DNA of 64,000 nt from contig OZ038529.1 in assembly GCA_964036665.1 (NCBI GenBank), forward strand, positions 18,112,060 through 18,176,059, given 5' to 3'. This DNA is from Gordius sp. MW1 (Eukaryota; Nematomorpha; Gordioida; Gordea; Gordiidae). Shown here piece after piece: positions 52,278 to 62,316 of this stretch. Position numbers and translations under genes: made by a program. A model generated the notes under the pieces. It saw nothing but the letters and a program-made list of their open reading frames with translations, had not been told where the DNA came from and ran no database searches. How positions within the stretch are numbered: position 1 is the stretch's first letter; the number at the start of each line of letters is the position of its first letter.

Positions 52278-52395
52278 TTGGCCGATATTAGTTTTGCGGG
52301 GGAATTTGAAGATGACGTTGGGTGTGAGCTTGGCTGACATGTTGTAAATGCTGGAGAGGTTGTACGTCAAACGGTCCAGGTCAAAGACACCCTCC
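52278..52395 (-). CDS. TGS1: TGS1 exon after the catalytic motif
   Basis: A short exon, 39 codons plus one base. It encodes a segment ending NVIFKFPRKTNIGQ, matching the NV.YFLPRN.N..Q stretch of TGS1 strand 5. Acceptor AATAACAG and donor GTAAGG are good matches to consensus; the phases make a continuous frame with the exons on either side. The flanking introns are 827 bp and 587 bp. Confidence 0.85.
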
Positions 52396-53222
52396 CTGTT
52401 ATTTGAAATGACGAGATTGTTAGCATGCTTAAAATGACCGAACAGCTTCTTTTTTTATGCTTTAACTTTCAGGCAATAGGTAATTTTTATTTGCCAAATA
52501 TGTTTTTAGTTTTACTAAATGGTAGAATTTTAAAATAAGCTGATAGTCTAATATACGCATAGACTAGTAGATTGCTCATCTCCTATATATTCACGCATCA
52601 AAAGTGTCGCCAAAAACGACCGCCATTTTGATAAGTGAAGTGGAGTTTGTATAGCGATGGATTGTATTGGACAATAATCATTGATCATATAACATGAAAC
52701 AACCCATTTTAATCATTTGAGCGATTTTAAAAATTCATCAAACCATATAAATTGGCCAATATTCATGTTTCCCTTTTCAAAATGGCTGCTAAAATGTGGA
52801 ACACTTTTTAAAAGGGAATGAGCAATCTATTAGTCTATGAATATACGATTATAATCCATTTTATGCAAATTCGTGCACACATAATTTTAGATTGTAAACT
52901 GACTTTTATCCTCACTCATTTAGATATGGATATTACATGTTTATTGTAGTTCAACACTTGATTTCTCAGATAAATTATTTAGCGCATGGATGTTTTTCGT
53001 AAAATCCGTGGCACTTTAAGTTTTTAAAGCTACTTAATTACTTTATAAAATGAAGAATTTCTTTCAGTTTCTGACATGACGCTTTAGAAATAAGCTCTAG
53101 TTATAGTGGATGACAGCTTATAGATTAGGGTTTTCAAAAACAAATAAACCGTCTAGTTTATCAATGATTAGGGGATGGGGGGCAAACACATTGCATAATA
53201 TATTACCGTTTGCCAACACTAC

Positions 53223-53418
53223 CTGTAATAATCCATGCCGCCCCAAGGGGGATCTAAGAAAACGCAATCCACACTGATATCTTTGGATTTGTACAGGCGA
53301 TCTACGGCCGCTTCGAAATCCACGTTCCACAAGGTCACGTTAGAATTTCGAGCACCGTAAACTCCCAGGTTATGAGTGGCGTGAGATATCTTAGTGCGAT
53401 CTCGATCCACCGCTATCA
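53223..53418 (-). CDS. TGS1: TGS1 exon with catalytic DPPWGG motif
   Basis: Continues the Rossmann-type methyltransferase: VIAVDRDRTKI carries the acidic residue after strand 2 that binds the SAM ribose, and FLDPPWGGMDYY is motif IV. Vertebrate and yeast TGS1 have SPPWGGP at this site; here the first residue is Asp, which is seen in many related N-methyltransferases. The Trp that stacks on the m7G base is present. Acceptor TTGCAG and donor GTAGTG give phases that join both neighbours. This is the strongest single piece of evidence for the gene. Confidence 0.9.
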
Positions 53419-54155
53419 CTGCAACAAAATTAAGATTACAAGCCTGGTTCACATTGACGTAAAAAATAGATGCTTAAGTGACTCAAAACAACACAATATA
53501 AAGCGGCAGTGTAACTCTCATACATTATTTTCGATTATTATGAGAGAGATGTAAATGGAATAGGTAACAAAATGTGGGAGGGTATTTGCAGTTCTTCATG
53601 AATATTCTTTGAGCAGGAGTTAAAACGGAAATCAATTACTTTATGGGACGTGTCGCGAAAACTTCGATTTTAGAGACCTAGAGATACTAAAGCAGCGAAC
53701 TGCAAAATGGGGATTTCGCAAACGACCCAAAATAATTTTTTAACCTGAACGTAATATATACCTATTTTGGATCTTTATATTGATCTCAACCAGATAACGT
53801 ACAGCATTTTTGAACCGAGAACGTCAATAAAAATTAATGGAATGTAATATTGATTTCACTAAAAACAAGGCAAATTAGTCCACAAGACCACAATTCTGCG
53901 GTCTTTTTAGCATAACATAACCTTAAACATCCATACTATTTAGTAAAAATGAGGGGTCATGAGCATGATATAATTGGAACGCTCTAAGCAAACCTAGATT
54001 CCACCAAGATAAACGTTTAAAACAAATTTGCAAAATATAACCTGAGGAGTCTCCTAGTTATAGCATCAAAATAGCTAAAGTCCCGCTGTATTTATTCAAA
54101 AATTCCAAAGCACTTAGGTTCGTAGCCAATTTTCGCTCAATGTATAGTAAGTCTA

Positions 54156-54338
<183 letters not shown>

Positions 54339-55242
54339 CTAAATATTTATAAGTTAATATTTTTAAATTCCCGTTCACCTCATGTTTAACTTTTCCTATT
54401 AGATTCTTTGATTGGATCTGCCAAACCATAAAATGCAGGGAGGAGCAACCTTAAAATTCACTAATTTTTTATTAATAATATTAGGGTTATATTTTGAATA
54501 AACACCCCCCTCCAATTATTAAGCTTTTACACCCATATATTAATATATATATATTATAAACAAGTTGGACAAGACAGACAGACCAGGACAATTACCTTAA
54601 AAGTAAGCCCAGGGATTGAATGGCAATTTATATTTATTACAAAATCTTGTATGTGTCTGCATAATAGGGAAATATAGCCAAAATTATAGTTCCATTTTGG
54701 TTAATGTGTTATTATCATCCCCCTCATACCTGTCCATTTTTTTGAACAATATAGGATTTTAAATTTTAACAATTTTGAAGTGGCAGTGCCTTTTTTTGAA
54801 AAAGATAAATCTTGTTTTAGTTAAAAAAAATATAAGGAGAACACAGTCTGAATTATTTATGCTATTGATTAGGAAAAGGTCTTTCAAAATTATCAAAACT
54901 ATTAATTAAAAAACAAAATCATTTAAAGGAGCACTCTTTTATAAATATAAAAAATTAATTTTGTAATGTTTTAAAGAAAATGATATAAGAGTGTTTTTAC
55001 TAGGAAAATACTAGTATATCTAACAACAAAAAATAATGACAAGCCTAAATAAGTGAGCTTCTAATCATTTGTTAGTACCCCACCTTTTGCCCAAAACACT
55101 TAAAACTAAAAGTAGAAGTGACATAACAGGTTTGGAAAAAGAGTCTCTACATTTAATTGAACAAACATCAAAAGACTAACATTTAAAAATAATAAAATTA
55201 TTTAACCATAAAATTTGAATAATTCATTTCATATTGAGCTAC

Positions 55243-55645
55243 CATTGTCAAGGAGCATGTTTTCATTAATTTTTGAGAAAAGGCTCGTTTTGAAACGTTC
55301 ATACTTTTTCTCTGCTTGGTATGACAAATGTGGTGATCCCAGAACATGTGATCTATCTGTGTGACTTGTGAAAGATGGACTGTATTTGTAGGAATTGGAA
55401 TGATTTATGTGATTTTTATCATGTTGAGGGTGGTTTATATTATTTGTGTCTTTTAGTCTCATAGGAGGTGGTATATATGGGTCTTTTGTAATAACAGGAA
55501 TATCATGAGTGTATAAATCTGCATGAGTAAACCGATTCATATCATCTGTATCAAAGTGAAAGCCTGAACCCCTCAAATATTTATTGAGCACATTGAGATT
55601 TATGCCGTTAATTAACTTAAATTCACTTTCATTGAGGCATTTTTC
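55243..55645 (-). CDS. TGS1: TGS1 exon upstream of the catalytic core
   Basis: First visible exon of trimethylguanosine synthase, 134 codons plus one base. It is open from the acceptor CTTAG (55646-55650) in phase 0, with an in-frame TAG just before the acceptor, so a further 5' exon must exist. The first 100 residues are polar, His- and Asn-rich and not conserved to my knowledge. The last 30 (from KKYERFKTSLFSK to LLDN) match the conserved KYW..RY.LFS.FD.GI.LD segment that precedes the TGS1 methyltransferase fold. The exon ends with G at 55243 before donor GTAGCT; the split codon becomes Glu with the next exon, giving [13 protein letters not shown]1 converts m7G caps of snRNAs and snoRNAs to m2,2,7G. 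The initiator Met and N-terminal region were not found. Confidence 0.75.
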
Positions 55646-57705
55646 CTAAGTAATATAGTTTAAAAAAATTATAGTTCAAATATATTTTGTTCAAACATGT
55701 ATAGATTATTAACTTAACAATAGTATTGTTTATGATAAGGAGTGAAGAAAGCATATAATAATAGCCTATATATACAACCCCTAAGAATCTTAGTATTCTA
55801 AAAAATTTATAAAAACCCATTCTTGAATAAGCTTCTAATACATTAATTGCAAAGTATTATGATTAAATTTAAGAGTAAATATTAAATTGGTGACACAATT
55901 TATGCAGTAGTATATTAAAATATTATTATGATCAAATTAGCAGTTATAACAAATTATAGGTAAATAAAATATATTTATATAATCTAAGATAGATTTACAT
56001 AAGAATCACGTTCAGGACAGTGGTTTAAATCCCTAGGATATATGCATATTAATTTAATTCAGCTAAATTACGTTAAACGAGTTTCTGTTAAAAGACACGT
56101 CACAAACTTATTGTCATCAGATCCTGTGTTTAAATACAACCTAAGATACCCAATGAATTTAGTTGCATCCATAGCATAGTTTTGTCACATATCTACCCCA
56201 ACAAAAGTGGAATATTTTTTTGACATGTTTTTTTGGCTACAATCAACTCGTCACTAACATATGGTACTCGTAGCAATTCTAAAATGTCATCATAGACTAA
56301 AAAAAACTTTATTAATGGACGATTTAAAACGTAATTTACAGAATTTAAAGGTGGACATGCATTCCTATGTGAGGAACATCCGGGTAAATTGTACTTGAAC
56401 CTGATCATCAACAAGCCGGCTGAAGAAGTTTTCCACCTTTTATGCTCAAATTCCCAATTCTTTCGAAACATTCAACTCGAACGCAATACCAAAAGTAAAG
56501 TTCACACAAAAACACAGATTTTACTTAAGCACTGTAGGTTCTTATTCTATAGTAATCTCTAATAATTTTAACCTAAACCAATGGCGTAAATTAAGGGGGC
56601 CCTTGTTTTTTGATTAATAAATAAATTAAATGGGTTAAAATATTATAGTTTAGTAACATCAAAGACTTTAAGACAGTTATAAAAACCTGGAACAAAATAT
56701 GTACATCTAATTTTTTTGATTTAATTTTTGATTTTGACAAAATGCGTTGTAAAATTTCCAAATATGATTGTAAAAATATCTATAAAAAAACTTGTTTGAA
56801 CATTTATTTTCGGGGAAAACACCAGATCGCCCCAGGAAGTAGATAAATAAACGATTATTATAATATTCCTCATTCTATATAATATAATACTTTTATCATT
56901 TATCATATTTGTCTAAAATTTTCTGCTAGAACCCATCACGGTTTGATAACTAAATTGCCTGCTAAGGCCAGCCAATCTTTGATTACCCAATTCACTAATT
57001 CTGTCCGAAAAGCCGGGCCCAAAATGACGATTTTAAATTTCAAGAATTGATTTTGTCTTATTTTCAAATAATTTTGATCTAATTCCAGAATTTTTATAAA
57101 TAGAAACGTGACAAAAAATTAGTAAACTATATAAAAAATCTCATTATGGAGCCCGCCCAGGCATATTTAAAACGGTAGCCTGCCCGACCCCTTAGCCGAA
57201 TGGGCCCAGCAGCGAAAATTTTTTTTTTGCCAGATTCCCCCCTCGTGAAAATCCTGGCTACGCGCCTGACCCGAACACAAATTAATTTTAGATATTTTTA
57301 ATAGGCCTAACCCTAAATTTGATAGTACGCAATTTGGAAAATATTTGTACAAAGGACTGTCCCAACTAACTGTTGCTGATCATAACTTTTCGTAAAATTA
57401 GGTGATTCTTAATTTACATTATGGGTTTTTTAAAGCACAAGCATGAAGTAATATATGTTCTCAAAATAAATTTTAGAGAAACTTGTAAACAATTGTTGCG
57501 CATGTACCATTATAATAAAAGGTCACCTGATCATAGTTGCAAAAGTATTGTTATTTTTTCATTTTTAAATTCTGTTAATTATATTCTTTATTTTCCTCTC
57601 CCCTCTACCTTTTTTTTATAAACTTGTGGCACCGTTAAAACTGTTTACGCGCACCATCATTAATACCTTACCAACATAATTTGAATACAAATTAAAATAT
57701 TACTA
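55646..57705. other. upstream of visible TGS1 exons
   Basis: The 5' part of TGS1 should lie here or beyond, but I could not place it. Other contents: the doubtful ORF at 56193, and at 57150-57270 scraps of hAT (GCCCGCCC) and of a MITE end (TGGCTACGCGCC). Confidence 0.35.
56193..56471 (-). other. possible exon upstream of TGS1, unrecognised
   Basis: A 92-codon ATG ORF on the same strand, about 550 bp upstream of the first visible TGS1 exon. It has mixed composition and looks more protein-like than its surroundings (for example PYVSDELIVAKKT). I recognise no domain. The only GT near its end (GGGTAGAT) would leave phase 2, which does not fit the phase-0 start of the next TGS1 exon, so it cannot be spliced directly to it. 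It could be an unrelated small gene or chance. Confidence 0.2.
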
Positions 57706-57710
57706 GCAAC
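57706..57710. repeat. 5-bp target site duplication, left
   Basis: GCAAC directly before the TG of the 5' LTR. The same five bases follow the CA of the 3' LTR. Confidence 0.9.
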
Positions 57711-58088
57711 TGTCATATCCATGAGAATTCCATATTTGGTTACCACACGTGATGGGGATGACACGTGATGAGGGGAAAGCTAAGCTAAAGGAGAAGGAAG
57801 GTCATGAAATTTGGGCGGGTAGTTAAGTAGTGCAAGGATACAGCTATAAATTAAAACTTGGCCTGAAAGAGGTAGCAGAAAGAAGCAAGAATGCGACATA
57901 ACCGGGTAATAAATATTGAATTGGCACAAGAAAGGTAGGGGAAACCTAGAACTGTCAGATAAGGATTCCAGAGGCCGTGGAAAGGCAAGGGAAGTGAAGG
58001 GCCATTCATCAAAAGTTGGCATGGAAAAAGGGTTAGAAAAGCAAAGAAGTTTCAAGGATAAAGATCTAGGCCAAGGGAATATAAAACC

Positions 58089-58096
58089 TATATAAG
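58089..58096 (+). promoter_or_regulatory. LTR TATA box
   Basis: TATATAAG in U3 of the 5' LTR, about 240 bp before AATAAA. It is the likely start signal for the element's RNA; the same box is at 61932 in the 3' LTR. Confidence 0.65.
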
Positions 58097-58326
58097 CCCC
58101 AGCAAAAGGGATACGAGGGAGAACGTTGATTTTTGAACAAGTCTCGATAGAGTGATTTTCCCCTCCCCCGAGAAAAACTGACTGTTAAATATATTCCCGG
58201 TCGCAATTGAAAAATCCCAAATAGTTGTACAATCATTATTCCCCGTATTCCCTTTCTTATTACGCCAAATATACCCCGATCGTAGACTTATGATATTATC
58301 AGCGACATGTGTGTATAAGTTGAAAC

Positions 58327-58332
58327 AATAAA
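58327..58332 (+). terminator. LTR polyadenylation signal
   Basis: AATAAA in the 5' LTR. The copy at 62170-62175 would end the genomic RNA. Confidence 0.6.
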
Positions 58333-58471
58333 GCAATATTTAAAGTGTAGTTGGTAGTTGTCAAACAGTCGTCACCCATAGTACTTTTCCCGTTCAGATC
58401 AAAAGGCCAGAACAGTAGTAACCCCTCGTTTCCTGTTAAGTGAATTTCCTGTCTAGGCGAACTTAACAGTT

Positions 58472-58489
58472 TGGTGCCCCGGTATTTAA
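58472..58489 (+). promoter_or_regulatory. candidate primer-binding site
   Basis: TGGTGCCCCGG starts three bases after the LTR. TGG is the complement of a tRNA CCA tail and the next bases would pair with an acceptor stem. I cannot name the tRNA. Confidence 0.6.
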
Positions 58490-58569
58490 CAAGAGCGACC
58501 TTAGGAGTGAACCCATTTAAAACTGGTTCTTATTAAACAATAAACATCTTGAAGATACGAAGACAAGCC

Positions 58570-58650
58570 GATCCTTGTAAAGCAAAGTCCAAAAACAATT
58601 TTAAAGGCAATCAGATCCGTGTAAAGCAAAGTCCAAAAACAATTTTAATA
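58570..58650 (+). repeat. short tandem duplication in LTR-element leader
   Basis: Two copies of a unit of about 43-46 bp containing GTAAAGCAAAGTCC. They lie in a Lys-rich open stretch (58549-58740) that may be a gag remnant or untranslated leader. Confidence 0.6.
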
Positions 58651-58982
58651 GAACCGAGTGAAACGAAACACAAACCCATAACAAACGAGACCGATACGAA
58701 TCAATCTCAACAAACAATCGTAAAACGTAATCGCAATTAGAACAAGAGATACAAAATCCTCAATGGAATCCCGCATTGGCCAACGTCCTAAAAAGGTATG
58801 TTAATTTATTATGTAATATTTTTCTTGATTTTAGTAATTTCATTGATATATAATTTCAAACATTATTTTTTAACATGTTTGGCAAAAGCGATAATCGACT
58901 TTATTTAAAAAATTTGTTTGGTGATTTATTTGAATATATTGATTACCTAGTCATTTTAATAATAGGCATTTTAATTGGACAG

Positions 58983-59210
58983 TGATTTAATAAATTAAAT
59001 AGGAGAGTGAGGTGTTTTACGTGTGGTAATACGAATCATTTGCAACGCAATTGTTATTTTAATAGTAAACAATCAAATAATCCGCCATTACACACCCCAA
59101 ATCAAAATAAAAATAATTATATAACTCCCCGTTGTGTAAATTGTGGTAACATTGGGCATTATTCTGAATTTTGCAAAAATAAAATATTGTTTCCCAAATA
59201 TAAACCCTAG
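58983..59210 (+). CDS. Gag-like double CCHC zinc-knuckle protein, partial
   Basis: Open frame with two nucleocapsid-type zinc knuckles: CFTCGNTNHLQRNC and CVNCGNIGHYSEFC, both CX2CX4HX4C. Such knuckles bind the element's RNA during packaging. No capsid or matrix domain is seen upstream; a TGA precedes the frame, and a possible splice acceptor (AAATAG) lies at about 59000, so the N-terminus could come from a spliced exon. A short ATG frame at 58763 that ends at a GTATGT donor is a candidate first exon, but its phase does not fit the knuckle frame. Confidence 0.65.
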
Positions 59211-59306
59211 GGACTTTTACTGTATTTGATTTATAAAATCCTTAGGAATAATAATTAATGAAGTATTCCCATATTCCCATAATAATCAGTTCTTACTTTA
59301 AACATT

Positions 59307-59458
59307 GTTGATTTTATTAATTTTGATAACTAAGATATTAATTTTGGTTCAATTCGTAATATAATTGATAATATTAATTTTTGTTGATTTTATTAATTTT
59401 GATAACTAAGATATTAATTTTGGTTCAATTCGTAATATAATTGATAATATTAATTTTC
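59307..59458 (+). repeat. 76-bp tandem duplication in LTR element
   Basis: Two adjacent copies of a 76-bp AT-rich unit beginning GTTGATTTTATT, between the zinc-knuckle and protease frames. They look nearly identical, so the duplication is recent. Confidence 0.8.
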
Positions 59459-59679
59459 ATAATAATTTTGTTGATTTTATCGATTGAATATTAATTGTAC
59501 AATTTGCATGGAAAATATTAATATTAATATGTACAAATTTAAATTTTTAACTACTAGTGTTGAACTTAAAAGAATAAATAAAAGATATCATTAGCATGAA
59601 GAATTAAAATAAAAGGAGTATAATAAAATAATAAAGGGTGAATATTATAATATAAAGGGACAAATCTGGGAATTTTAAA

Positions 59680-60969
59680 ATGTTGAATAAATTATTTTGG
59701 GTTTTGAAAATTTTTATTAAAATTATAATAAATATAGTGCGGTTTGGTACTTTGGAAATAAATTGGAGGCATGATAGACTTAAACGGAATAAATATCATT
59801 CTACGATAAACACTTTTCATATACAAGATAATTGTATAATTAATAAAGATACTCCAAAAGGGTATTTTTCATATATTTTGGGTGAATATAAAGAGATGGT
59901 TTGTCGAGAGATAAAAAATCTTGGGAATAGTTCGAATGGAATAGAGATCCAAGGAATTGAGGTTAAGCCATTCGAAATTCCTAATACTCCACCAACATAT
60001 ATAATTAAATCGTACTCACGGGCGTGTTGGCGATTTAAAATCCTGAATAAATTTTATTGGTTTGAAAATACCAATTTTTGTGTTTTAAGCGAATATAGTT
60101 ACGACCGTTTAAAGTGGAAATCATTTATGCAACCTACCATTTTTAAAGTGTCAAAAGGCAAAACCCAGTACGAAATTAAAAAAGGGAAAAGGAAAAATAG
60201 AGTAATGGAATTAAATAAATGTAAAACAAGTAAAATGAGTCATTATTTGGGTAGTGAGCAAATAGATGAGATCAACACTAGTAAATTTTATAAGTACATG
60301 TGTCGAAGATTTATATTTGTAACATATGAATATTGGTATGACTATGGGAATTTAGACAAGTTAATAGAAACCACCCCAGTTATCTATGCTAAATGTACAT
60401 TATCTATAACCCCCATTAAAGGAAGGATGAAAATATTTGATATAATACCACCGCATAATCATTATCTTTCAAGGAATCTTATTGGTAAAAAATTGATAAA
60501 AAAGGAAGTAATTCAAATTGCTATGATAAATATGCTTGAAATTAAAGATAATCAGGTTCCCCGCGTAAAAATAACTTGTAATAAAATTCAATTTAATTTT
60601 ATATTTGATACTGGTTCATCCATAACCGTAAATAATCAAGATGATTGGGTTAAAATTGATAATGGTGGATTATTTGAGGATTTAAAATTGGAAGTGTGAG
60701 TATTTAATAATATGAGTGTGAAGTTGTTAGGATCGTGTTGGGCGCGTGTAACTATAAATAATATTCATAAAAGTTTAAAATTATATGTATCGGAGGCCAG
60801 TACGAACAATATTTTTGGGTGGGATTGGATAAGTAGTTTCGAGGTAGAATGGCTAAGAATAATTAAAGGTAAGCCGGGGGAGTATGATCATTTAATAAGA
60901 GTAGAAATACAATCTAAAAAAAAGAGGAGGAGGAGAAGGAACTGGACGTGTGGGATAAATTTCCGTTAA
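59680..60969 (+). CDS. unknown domain fused to retropepsin, split by one in-frame TGA
   Basis: A 339-codon ORF (to 60699) followed in the same frame, four codons after its TGA stop, by an 85-codon ORF (60712-60969). The first 290 residues match nothing I know; they start hydrophobic (LFWVLKIFIKIIINIV), are Tyr- and Lys-rich, and may be a divergent Gag. Then comes FIFDTGSSITVNN, the aspartic protease active site. The second part has the retropepsin tail (..NIFGWDWI), where families usually read LLGRDWL. So the TGA at 60697-60699 cuts the protease between its active-site strand and its C-terminal strands. After DWI one expects reverse transcriptase, but the frame ends in a basic tail at 60969. 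The stop may be read through, or the protein may be dead. Confidence 0.7.
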
Positions 60970-61370
60970 TTTTTATAAAAGGGTTGGGTTACGAGACAAT
61001 TGCCCGTCTATGTATATAATCTATTTTCCGTGTAAACTGTTATTTATATAATAGATTTTTCGTGTGACTTGGTATTGATATAATTATTCATTGTGTGTTC
61101 GGTTATGTATATAAGTTAATCACCGAGTGATGTGTTATTCTTAGATGATAATAAAGAGTCTTGGAAATAAAAGGGTTTATGACTTGAAAGTGTTTAAAAT
61201 TAGAAGGGTGACATGGCTACTGATCCTGTAGTAGGGATCGGGCAGCATTTATATTTAATAATAGGTGACGTATCACAAGGACAATCAAAAGGAGCAAAAT
61301 AGAAACTGGAAAACTTAAACAAGAACTAGGAAGCGAACGATCAAAATTGGAGAATCCCAACCATTCAAAG
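60970..61370. other. non-coding interior of LTR element
   Basis: About 400 bp between the protease frame and the tandem array. This is where reverse transcriptase would normally lie; I see no RT motif and no long ORF. Confidence 0.6.
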
Positions 61371-61496
61371 ACAACCACTTGTTCCACCCACCTGAGACAA
61401 CCACTTGTTCCACCCACCTGCGACAACCACTTGTTCCACCCACCTGAACCAACCATCTGTTTCACCCACCTGCGACCACTTGTTTCAGCCATCGTG
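61371..61496 (+). repeat. 26-bp tandem array before the polypurine tract
   Basis: About five units of ACAACCACTTGTTCCACCCA plus CCTGNG, degrading to the right. The unit translates in some frames but has no coding role that I can support. Confidence 0.8.
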
Positions 61497-61540
61497 AACA
61501 CGCAACCAAAAGACCCCCCCCCCCTCGAAACTTGATGCCC

Positions 61541-61553
61541 GAAAAAAGGGAGG
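61541..61553 (+). promoter_or_regulatory. polypurine tract
   Basis: GAAAAAAGGGAGG lies immediately before the 3' LTR, the standard primer for plus-strand synthesis. Confidence 0.8.
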
Positions 61554-62311
61554 TGTCATATCCATGAGAATTCCATATTTGGTTACCACACGTGATGGGG
61601 ATGACACGTGATGAGGGGAAAGCTAAGCTAAAGGAGAAGGAAGGTCATGAAATTTGGGCGGGTAGTTAAGTAGTGCAAGGATACAGCTATAAATTAAAAC
61701 TTGGCCTGAAAGAGGTAGCAGAAAGAAGCAAGAATGCGACATAACCGGGTAATAAATATTGAATTGGCACAAGAAAGGTAGGGGAAACCTAGAACTGTCA
61801 GATAAGGATTCCAGAGGCCGTGGAAAGGCAAGGGAAGTGAAGGGCCATTCATCAAAAGTTGGCATGGAAAAAGGGTTAGAAAAGCAAAGAAGTTTCAAGG
61901 ATAAAGATCTAGGCCAAGGGAATATAAAACCTATATAAGCCCCAGCAAAAGGGATACGAGGGAGAACGTTGATTTTTGAACAAGTCTCGATAGAGTGATT
62001 TTCCCCTCCCCCGAGAAAAACTGACTGTTAAATATATTCCCGGTCGCAATTGAAAAATCCCAAATAGTTGTACAATCATTATTCCCCGTATTCCCTTTCT
62101 TATTACGCCAAATATACCCCGATCGTAGACTTATGATATTATCAGCGACATGTGTGTATAAGTTGAAACAATAAAGCAATATTTAAAGTGTAGTTGGTAG
62201 TTGTCAAACAGTCGTCACCCATAGTACTTTTCCCGTTCAGATCAAAAGGCCAGAACAGTAGTAACCCCTCGTTTCCTGTTAAGTGAATTTCCTGTCTAGG
62301 CGAACTTAACA
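61554..62311 (+). repeat. 3' LTR
   Basis: 758 bp, same length as the 5' LTR with every feature offset by 3843 bp. I found no difference by eye, and two antisense ORFs of 91 and 82 codons translate identically in both copies. This implies a recent insertion. Confidence 0.93.
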
Positions 62312-62316
62312 GCAAC
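62312..62316. repeat. 5-bp target site duplication, right
   Basis: GCAAC directly after the 3' LTR, matching the left flank and proving integrase-type insertion. Confidence 0.9.

Larger units (their letters stand above)
57711..58468 (+). repeat. 5' LTR
   Basis: 758 bp, TG...CA ends (TGTCATATCC ... CTTAACA). It contains TATATAAG at 58089 and AATAAA at 58327, which set the likely U3/R/U5 limits. ORFs read antisense through it are mirrored exactly in the 3' copy and are not genes. Confidence 0.93.
57711..62311 (+). mobile_element. complete young LTR retrotransposon lacking reverse transcriptase
   Basis: A 4601-bp element bounded by two 758-bp direct LTRs that look identical, flanked by the 5-bp duplication GCAAC. 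It has a primer-binding site, a polypurine tract, a LTR TATA box and AATAAA. The interior encodes two CCHC zinc knuckles and a 429-codon reading frame that ends in a retropepsin. No reverse transcriptase, RNase H or integrase is present, so the element must move with enzymes supplied in trans. A 5-bp duplication fits Gypsy, BEL/Pao or Copia. Family not assignable by eye. Confidence 0.9.

Noticed and set aside
57780..58336. Antisense ORFs of 91 and 82 codons in both LTRs
   Set aside because: Same frames appear in both LTRs only because the LTRs are identical; they run against the element's promoter and have no known motif.
61371..61496. CRISPR or coding minisatellite
   Set aside because: Units abut without spacers and lie in the non-coding 3' region of an LTR element.
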